Assembly: GCA_932294295.1 (NCBI GenBank)
Contig: OW028584.1
Span: 28,120,470-28,184,469, forward strand
Source: Alitta virens
Taxonomy: Eukaryota > Annelida > Polychaeta > Phyllodocida > Nereididae
Direction of reading: 5' to 3'
Length of the DNA: 64,000 nt
Shown: piece after piece, positions 57,522-64,000 of the stretch
Numbering within the stretch: position 1 is the first letter of the stretch
Layout of the letters: each line of letters starts with the position of its first letter
Translations under genes and position numbers: made by a program
The notes under the pieces: model-generated
Databases searched by the model: none
Told to the model about the DNA's origin: nothing
What the model saw: the letters and a program-made list of their open reading frames with translations, nothing else

Positions 57522-57573
57522 GTTGTTCCGTGAATTACTGAAGGACAGGATAAACAGAAGATCATATCATTAG
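57522..57573 (+). CDS. Secreted peptide precursor, last exon
   Basis: After acceptor TTATTATTCAG, the first G completes a Gln codon (CA/G). The exon then encodes LFRELLKDRINRRSYH and the stop TAG (57571-57573). The charged helix with an RR pair may be a second cleavage product or just the C-terminal flanking peptide; QLFR recurs from the amidated segment. Phase match, acceptor and downstream poly(A) signal support the exon. Confidence 0.8.
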
Positions 57574-57794
57574 CTGCAGAAGTTTTCTTCAGCTGCAACA
57601 GCTGTAAACAAGCTGTAAACAAGCTGTAAACATATGTATCAGGACATTAGATTTAGAAATACGTTAAAAATAAACGCGTCAAATGTATTTATTTGTTTGG
57701 CTATATATCATTGTTTTGTTGATATAGTTTACGTGGTTTTGTGATGTTTAAATGTAAATAGCTCATTGTTAGTATACCAACTCATACATGTGCT

Positions 57795-57800
57795 AATAAA
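57795..57800 (+). terminator. Poly(A) signal AATAAA of the peptide gene
   Basis: AATAAA about 220 bp after the stop codon, followed by GT-rich sequence. An earlier AATAAA at 57669-57674 is an alternative. Confidence 0.6.
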
Positions 57801-57829
57801 AGATATATTTCTTATCAGTCACCTTTTCA

Positions 57830-58335
57830 GTATCTATAGATGACAAATGATAACAATAACTAAGAAAGGCAAAAAATTGTGGTCTGGGTGAAAAGGTTGA
57901 TCTGAAAGTAAATTTAAAGCTGGATCGTCACTCAATATGACAGTGGCCAGAATCTCTCTTCAATGTTCTCTTGATTCTAAGAGCATGATGTCACATTTTT
58001 CTCCTGTGTTTGCAGTATTTAATTTTTCATGCCATCAAAAATCAAACACATAAACAAACCAAGTGATGGCGTCACAAACCTCAACAATGGGTAATGATGC
58101 CATTTCCATTTTATTTCCAATGTTTGGAATTACAATGGAATAGGGGCCGCTGCTCATACAGAATACAACTTTAATTATTTCTTTCAATGTATCATTTACT
58201 TTTTGTAATTAATGCCAGGTAGTTTCATTAGCTTACACATATTTGGTATGCATTGATCAAATAAGGTGACTTTCTATCATTTGAGGAAGTTTTAGAAAAT
58301 AGTAATTTTGACAGACAGTGGAGCTCTAAAATTTA
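57830..58335. other. Intergenic, nothing recognised
   Basis: AT-rich sequence between the peptide gene and the MITE at 58336. Confidence 0.5.
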
Positions 58336-58474
58336 CAGCCGATTTCATTGCCTTAGAAAGGAAACTGCAGATAATATCATCTAAATGAAGGTTAAGCAGT
58401 CCCGCAGCCAATGGTATTCCTGGATTCACATGACATCATCTGATGGTTTGTTTCCATGTCAATGAAATCAGCTT
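58336..58474. mobile_element. 139-bp TA-flanked MITE (same family as the outer element at 37176)
   Basis: CAGCCGATTTCATTGCC and TCAATGAAATCAGCTT are inverted. TA precedes (58334-58335) and follows (58475-58476). It includes GGAAACTGCAGAT / ATCTGATGGTTTGTTTCC and the internal CAATGGTATTCCTGG relic. Confidence 0.75.
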
Positions 58475-58856
58475 TAATGTACCCATTGATTGCTTTAAAA
58501 GTTCCATAATTTTTAGTGTATTGGTAACTTTTTTATTGCACAGACGTCTGAAGCTTAGCCAGCTAACCGTAGCCAGATGGATTTACCAAAAGAGTGGGGT
58601 CTTTTACTTGTCCCAGCTTAGATTACAATTCACGAGTACAGGCCTACAATACACTGATAGTTCAACATGTAAACAATGTCATTCGATTTGGGGAAAAAAG
58701 AGCGTTTGGGTTGAGATCTCAACCCAGGATCTTCAGAGAAGTTGGCCTCATTAACATTTAATTTAATTAGCCACTAAGCATAGTGCAATTTACTTTCCAA
58801 TTTAATTTCCGATGAGCAACATCAATATTGCATTCACGAACATTGTCTAGGTCGTG

Positions 58857-59043
58857 GGGTGGGTGGGTGATTAGGGCTTTACGTCCTGTATTTCTGCACC
58901 TGATGGGCTAATTAGGACAGGCAGGGACCATGGCAATGAGATGAAGGATGAAACAGCCATCCAACTTAGGCTCGACCGGGAATCGAACCCGGGACCCAGC
59001 GGTTGGAAGCCCAGAGCGCTACCTCTGAGCTAGGCCCCCAACC
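58857..59043 (-). mobile_element. tRNA-derived SINE, family 1, copy 3, inside an older SINE
   Basis: Minus strand GCCTAGCTCAGAGGTAGCGC, GGGTTCGATTCCCGGTCGAG, TAAGTTGGATGGCTGTTTC. A 14-bp target duplication TTGTCTAGGTCGTG flanks it (58843-58856 and 59044-59057). The target itself belongs to an older tRNA-like sequence, best seen on the minus strand at 59044-59117 (TGTGTTCGAATCACGACC, GTGGTGTGGTGGTTCAAGTG). Confidence 0.92.
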
Positions 59044-59117
59044 TTGTCTAGGTCGTGATTCGAACACAGGACCAGCTGAAGAATTTACCACACTTGAACC
59101 ACCACACCACCAAAAGG
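59044..59117 (-). mobile_element. Older tRNA-derived SINE head, split by family 1 SINE
   Basis: GGTGGTGTGGTGGTTCAAGT (A-box-like) and CTGTGTTCGAATCACGACC (B box) on the minus strand. The rest of the element lies left of 58857. No acceptor stem, so not a tRNA gene. Confidence 0.5.
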
Positions 59118-59934
59118 GACTTCCTACAATATGTCAATAGTGAATGGTGAGAAGTTCAACATGCAGTTTTGTGGGATGAGGATAGAGTATATTGCATGAG
59201 GCAATTAACAGTTCCAAACATAATTTATTCTGCACATACAGAATAAATTTAATAATTCAACAAATATCAGGGATGGTTCGACAGGAGTGATTTATTTCTG
59301 AAAATTGTAATTTATAGTAACCATTTGAACCGTTATTAAAAACTAGTGGTCGTGCGACATAGGGCGCCACCATGCAACATAGCCTTATGTTGTCTGGTAT
59401 TCCTGCAATTTGTTTGGTTGTTAGCAGCTGGCCAGAGAATATGATGAATTAATGTATGAAGCACTGTATCAATTTCTAATAGCCAGTTTTAGCCACTATT
59501 CTGAGATGACATGATGTGGTCCCAGCTGCCTAGAAGCAGCTACCCCAAGTAATTGACATGCTGTGACGATGCTGTTCGATGTAATTAGCCATGTAGCTGC
59601 AGCCAAGACATTTAAAAAATGCATTAGACCATATAAAGAGCTGCAAGAGACGTGTTGTCAATTATGTGGGATGCTAAAACACATCCTAAGGAGAGAAAGG
59701 TCATGCTAAGTAAATTTAAGTGCATTTATAGCAGCACGAAACTAACAAAAAGTACATTAGGACATTTGCTAAAGGATACTTTACTGCAGCCATTTCGACA
59801 AAGAAGTCAACTTTCAGATATGTGCAGTGTATGACAAACTAGTGGTGAAATTTTGAACATGTCAAAATTTTATTTCCTGTATTTTGTTTACCTATAACAA
59901 CATTGAGCAGCTTAGAATTGCCACAGATGCCATC
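59118..59934. other. Intergenic, nothing recognised
   Basis: AT-rich unique sequence. Confidence 0.5.
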
Positions 59935-60079
59935 CTGGGGCCCCGTTTCATTTCAAAATGTGGGGGGGGGGGGGGGACATATTGACCTTTATTCTGGACA
60001 CCAACAGTCAAATCGTTATGTTGGTACAAAAAAAGTGGGGGGGACTTGTCCCCCTGTCCCCCCCTAAAACGGGGCCCAT
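59935..60079. mobile_element. 145-bp G-rich MITE with 9-bp duplication
   Basis: CTGGGGCCCCGTTTCA and TAAAACGGGGCCCAT are inverted ends. GATGCCATC flanks both (59926-59934, 60080-60088). The interior has a G14-16 run near 59963-59978 and GTGGGGGGGACTTGTCCCCC, able to form hairpins or G-quadruplex. Confidence 0.8.
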
Positions 60080-60723
60080 GATGCCATCAATAGGTTTTAA
60101 GAGTTACCCAACGTACTGATACTAAAATTTTTGTTTGTTTGTTTGTGGTTGGTGATCTTTACTTTAAGTTAATTGTAACAAAGAGTTATGTTTGCCAGTA
60201 ATGCAGCTGTGGTTTGACCTTTTGGCTACAACAATACACAAAAAAAAGAGATGCACATTTACTTGTAACCCTCTGTAGTACAACCACCTTGCTTGAGACA
60301 GACTACTTTACTTCAACTAAACTTCAATCACCTTGCTTGAAACAGACTACTTCACTTCACATATTCTAAACTATAAATACCGGAACTGTGTACATGATAC
60401 AATGTAGATATCTACATAATACCTGAGCACTGGATTATCACTCAGTGATGATTTCCAAGCACCTCAGGATATGATTAAATAAAAGACACCAAAAATAACT
60501 CCTACATCGCCTTAGTGCTAATCCTATAGTATCTTAGAATAACATCAATGTAACCTAAGACTGGTATCTAAATAAACTCAGATTAACACCTACGAGCCCT
60601 ACGGCACCTCAGGTTAATGCCCAGACCATGCTAACAACTTTGGCACAAAAGATTAACAGTAGTGATACTCCACCTAGATTGTTTTCCTATTGTTCTGAGA
60701 GGGCAATAACCGAAGAAAATGTT

Positions 60724-60861
60724 AGTTAACTCCCTCCTGAATGCAAACTGTACTTTAATTGCTTAATAATTGCAGTTAAACAAATCAAACACTCAACCAA
60801 ATTAGTAAATAAGTTCAGTAGAGTATGAGTTAGTTATATCCCTCATAGTCGGTAGTTAACT
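60724..60861. mobile_element. Inverted copy of the AGTTAACTCC element
   Basis: Reverse complement of most of 31766-31908: AGTTAACTCCCTCCTGAATG at the left, CCCTCATAGTCGGTAGTTAACT at the right, with the same CAAATCAAACACTCAACC core. An adjacent direct copy starts near 60923, making a partly palindromic cluster. Confidence 0.65.
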
Positions 60862-60938
60862 AAAAGTTCGGTCGGTTATATCCCTCCACCTTCGGCATCA
60901 GGATATAATCAACAAAAATGATAGTTAACTCCCGACTA

Positions 60939-61049
60939 CCCAGATAGCATTCCAAATCGGGCCAGTGTCGTTTCTATATCGGCCGCCATCGGTACAACAT
61001 CGTTTTGACATCGCCGACATTGTTGATACAATTTGGAATGCCATCTGGG
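60939..61049. mobile_element. 111-bp CCCAGA-type MITE with TA duplication in an identified empty site
   Basis: CCCAGATAGCATTCCAAATC and ATTTGGAATGCCATCTGGG are inverted ends. TA flanks (60937-60938, 61050-61051). The host sequence ...AACTCCCGAC-TA-TGAGGGA is the uninterrupted sequence found at about 31769-31788, so the insertion site is seen both empty and filled in this window. TA duplication suggests a Tc1/mariner-type source. Confidence 0.88.
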
Positions 61050-61536
61050 TATGAGGGATATAACTATTACTTAGAACATTACCTAAGGTAGGAATATTGC
61101 TGTAGCAACACCAAAGATACCCTATAGAAAAGTCACACAAGAACATAACAGTCCTAAAGGAGGACCTCTGATGTACTCAACAAAACCCTGATGTAAATGA
61201 GTAGACCTTATAAATCATAGTCATAATGAAACACAAGTCTTGTGTAACAAGCCTATAAATCATAGTAATGAAAAAGCAGAGTCGTTTCGCCATAAGCATG
61301 TAGCATGGGGGAATTTAATCATGTCACATGACCAACTCAGCACGTGACCAATATAGATGAGCGGCCAGGGACCAATTTTTGGAGATTCCGTGACACTGGT
61401 GCACAACTTGACAATTTAGTTACCATGGTAACCAAACCTCTAATTTGTTTTCCAAAAATATGCTGTTTTGTGAGAAGGTTGTCACATAATATTGTTTAAC
61501 ACTTAAGCAGACTAAACACGTGTTTAGGGCACCGAG

Positions 61537-61684
61537 GTCCAACCGCTGGGTCCTGGGTTCGATTCCCGGTCGAGCCTAAGTTGGATGGCTGTTTCCTCCT
61601 TTGTCTCATTGCCATGGTCTCTGCCTGTCCTAATAAGCCCATCAGGTGCGGAAATACAGGACGTAAAGCCCTAATCACACACAC
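61537..61684 (+). mobile_element. tRNA-derived SINE, family 1, copy 4, 5' truncated
   Basis: Begins inside the tRNA head (GTCCAACCGCTGGGTCCTGG), keeps the B box GGTTCGATTCC and the full body, and ends in a CA tail. Target duplication TTAGGGCACC(G/A)AG at 61524-61536 and 61685-61697. Confidence 0.9.
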
Positions 61685-61927
61685 TTAGGGCACCAAGGGT
61701 CTGGGGGCACGGAAGCTAAGTGAAAAATAATTATATAATAGTAAATAAAATAGTGACTGCATAGAAGGGCACCGAATGATGTCTAGGATGACCACTGAAA
61801 ACAACGCTCATTTAACGAAGTCAAGTATTACCTTTATCATAAGGGTGTTAGCAGAGAGTGGGGTACCTTGAGACAATTTTCAAGCTAATTCGCTTACAGA
61901 AGCTGCAAGCAAATGTCTTTGTTAGCA

Positions 61928-62030
61928 GTAAATGTGTAACGTGGATGGACTCCTCCTCTCTCTCAGCTCATCAATCAACCCTCAATAGTGGCATGCCTTA
62001 GAGGACTGCACTTTCCATATCTATCTATTA
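61928..62030 (+). mobile_element. 3' part of the TATC-tailed SINE
   Basis: GTAAATGTGTAACGTGGATG, TCATCAATCAACC and CCATATCTATCTATT match the 3' portion of the SINE at 34456-34742. Confidence 0.75.
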
Positions 62031-62767
62031 GCTATTACGAAGGCTCTGGCTGTAGCACTTTCTGAGTAATATGCTTCTACAACACATACAATGAGTCTAC
62101 ATTTGGAGGAGAATAATGAATAAAAAAAAAATAAAAAAAAAAAACCCATAGAAGAACACTATCACTTCCCAATAAGCAAGTCATAAAAACAAGTTATGGA
62201 ATCCTCTGTGACTCTTCCCATTACATCCATTTACCACACTCAACATGTAGCCGAAAATTCACATGAATTTTTATATCTGGTAATGAGGTATTATATGTGC
62301 ATCCTCCAATTTTTTGTATCTGGTAATGAGGTGTTATATGTGCATCTTCCCATGTGCACAAGGAGCAGTTTAAAAAAAAGTAGCTCCACATAATATGTAT
62401 AACATAAAATTAAAATACAAATGATTATAATAATTATCAAAACTGGGAGGCTTAAAAAAAAAGAAAGAACAAAAAAAATAGAATCATATGATTAGACTAT
62501 TAGCATAAAGTATGACATTCAGGTCATTTTTCGTAAGCCCTTATAGGCCGATATGTATTAGATTAAAAGTCTCTCTAAAAAAAGGGACCATGTTCCTCCA
62601 ATTCTCCAATACAACGGCATTCCCTGATAGCTCTACCCAGAGAATCCTACCCAGATGGTTCTATATCGCTTCACGCCGACATTTGGCTAATGCATCATGT
62701 TATCAATGATAAAATGCGAACAGAAATCTCTGTCATGAATCTAAACCAACTTTCAGACTACTATTTT
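62031..62767. other. Intergenic, nothing recognised
   Basis: AT-rich with poly-A near 62120-62145 and a short direct repeat TATCTGGTAATGAGGT.TTAT (62274, 62319). Confidence 0.5.
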
Positions 62768-62983
62768 CAGCCAACTTCATAGACCTGGGAAATCAATCTC
62801 ATAGACTTGGAAGCTAAATTCCAGATGACGTCATGCGGTTCCAGGACTCCCATTGGTTAAGGCAGTCACTCAACATGACGTCCTCTGGAGTTTTAGCTTC
62901 CAAGTCTATGAGATTTATTTCCAAGTTTATGAGATTTATTTCCAAGTCTATGAGATTTATTTCCAAGTCTATGAAGTTGGCTG
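62768..62983. mobile_element. TA-type MITE with expanded right terminal repeat
   Basis: CAGCCAACTTCATAGAC and its inverse GTCTATGAAGTTGGCTG bound it. Within are GACGTCATG and the ACTCCCATTGGTT hairpin. The right arm contains four tandem TTCCAAGT.TATGAGA units of about 21 bp, an expansion of the terminal-repeat sequence. The open frame DLEINLIDLEINLI on the minus strand is a translation of this. Confidence 0.8.
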
Positions 62984-64000
62984 TAACGTGGGACACTTAC
63001 CTTTGAAAGACATCAATAAATGAAAACATTTCTATTGCGCATATTATACAGAACATTTATTTGCTCTATTTTTCTTTGTACATACAATTTTAACATTAAA
63101 ACAGTGTATAGCTAGCTGGGGGACTCCTCTAAGATGATCTCGTCATCGCCACTGAGGAGCCCTCCACCCCCCCCCCCCCCCCCCTCTGGTATTTTATTCT
63201 GGTGCAATGACTAGGAAGGCTTTTAATTGCCTCATTCATATGTTTTTATAGACTGGCTGGCAAAAGCAAATGTATTTTACATTATTCATGTTAATGGCTG
63301 GGGAAAATGTCAACCCATTTATGAATGTATAGTGACATGTTATGATGGAGATGTTAATGCACTCCATGTTTAACATTAATCATGTTCTTTTTCTCATATA
63401 TATGTAAATGTACATGTTTTGGTCTTACAAGACCAAACTACGTCAGGTAAGATAAACATTCGTATTTCGCTTTGGGGTGGAGGGGGGGGGGGGGGTAAAA
63501 TTGGAATGAGATTACACAATTACGTTCACGTGACTAAGGAAGCGTGCCACTACCTACACAGGAAGTTCCATTATTGGTTGTCACAGCGTTGCAACGCCTT
63601 CACAAAAGTAACATATTCCCCCTGAAAGCTGCACATGTTACATGGTGCAACTAAAGTAAACTTGTTGAACAACCTAGTTAAAGTGGATATTGAAAGAAAA
63701 CATAACATTGGGCAATTAATTAATTAAATCTGAAGCTTATGCTTCATCAAGCAAATTTAACTTGTAGATTATTAAGCTAATAAGCTCCTCAAACTGACAT
63801 AAAACTGCAATAACACAAGTTTGGTCCTTAATTAAGACACTACATTTGCATGTTCTGTCAATAAATCCACATATGACCTTCTGACGCCCAAAATTAGGCA
63901 GCAACTCACGAAATTGTTGGCTTTGCGTGTGAAGCAAATTGTTTCCAAAAAGAGGTCGCCACTTTGACCTACCGGAAGTCGCTTCTATTTCCTGAGACCT
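62984..64000. other. Right flank, no secure gene
   Basis: Contains C- and G-runs (about 63165-63184, 63479-63495), AT-rich sequence and, at 63971-63979, ACCGGAAGT, a consensus ETS site of the kind found in core promoters. A minus-strand frame is open from the window edge to 63737 (about 88 codons, no recognised domain), too weak to call a gene. Confidence 0.4.

Noticed and set aside
58857..59043. A tRNA gene on the minus strand
   Set aside because: The A and B boxes are there, but acceptor-stem pairing fails and the sequence continues into a SINE body with target duplications.
62814..62996. Repetitive minus-strand protein frame
   Set aside because: Translation of tandem units in a MITE arm.

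Overview
This window is nuclear DNA of an animal, most likely a marine invertebrate. It is AT-rich and intron-rich, with GT-AG splice sites, tRNA-derived SINEs, a LINE, short inverted-repeat DNA transposons and long microsatellites. The species cannot be fixed from the sequence. The single CNC gene (vertebrates have several) and an RW-amide peptide point weakly to a non-vertebrate deuterostome or another invertebrate bilaterian.

Positions 1-28037, minus strand: one gene for a CNC-bZIP transcription factor of the NFE2L1/NFE2L2 (NRF1/NRF2) type. I reconstructed twelve coding exons, and every splice phase agrees. The encoded parts run in order: ER-anchoring N-terminus, Neh2-like DLG and ETGE KEAP1-binding motifs, Gln-rich segments, an Asn/Ser/Thr-rich segment full of N-glycosylation sequons, CNC domain, bZIP and Neh3. 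The stop codon lies left of position 1. The main result is that two alternative first coding exons, both ending in phase 0, join the same Neh2 exon. One (26552-27055) encodes an NRF1-type membrane-anchored start with the conserved NAWL protease site. The other (27984-28037) encodes an NRF2-type short soluble start. One locus therefore seems able to make both the ER/proteasome-stress sensor (long form, about 847 residues in view) and the KEAP1/oxidative-stress sensor (short form, about 697 residues). Each start has promoter-like sequence upstream.

Positions 28.1-44.7 kb: no host gene recognised. The stretch holds a 5'-truncated non-LTR retrotransposon (32577-34455, minus) beside a SINE, several tandem repeats, a foldback element, and a nest of inverted-repeat elements at 37.2-39.5 kb.

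Positions 44.97-57.8 kb, plus strand: a small secreted peptide precursor. Two exons (56788-57023 and 57522-57573) are well supported. They encode a hydrophobic leader, a four-cysteine segment and an amidation/cleavage site giving ...FRQLFRW-amide. A candidate first exon at 44971-45012 fits in frame but implies an intron of about 11.8 kb full of microsatellites.

Positions 57.8-64 kb: SINE and MITE insertions, several with clear target-site duplications, and no recognised gene. The right edge has an ETS-like site that may mark the next promoter.
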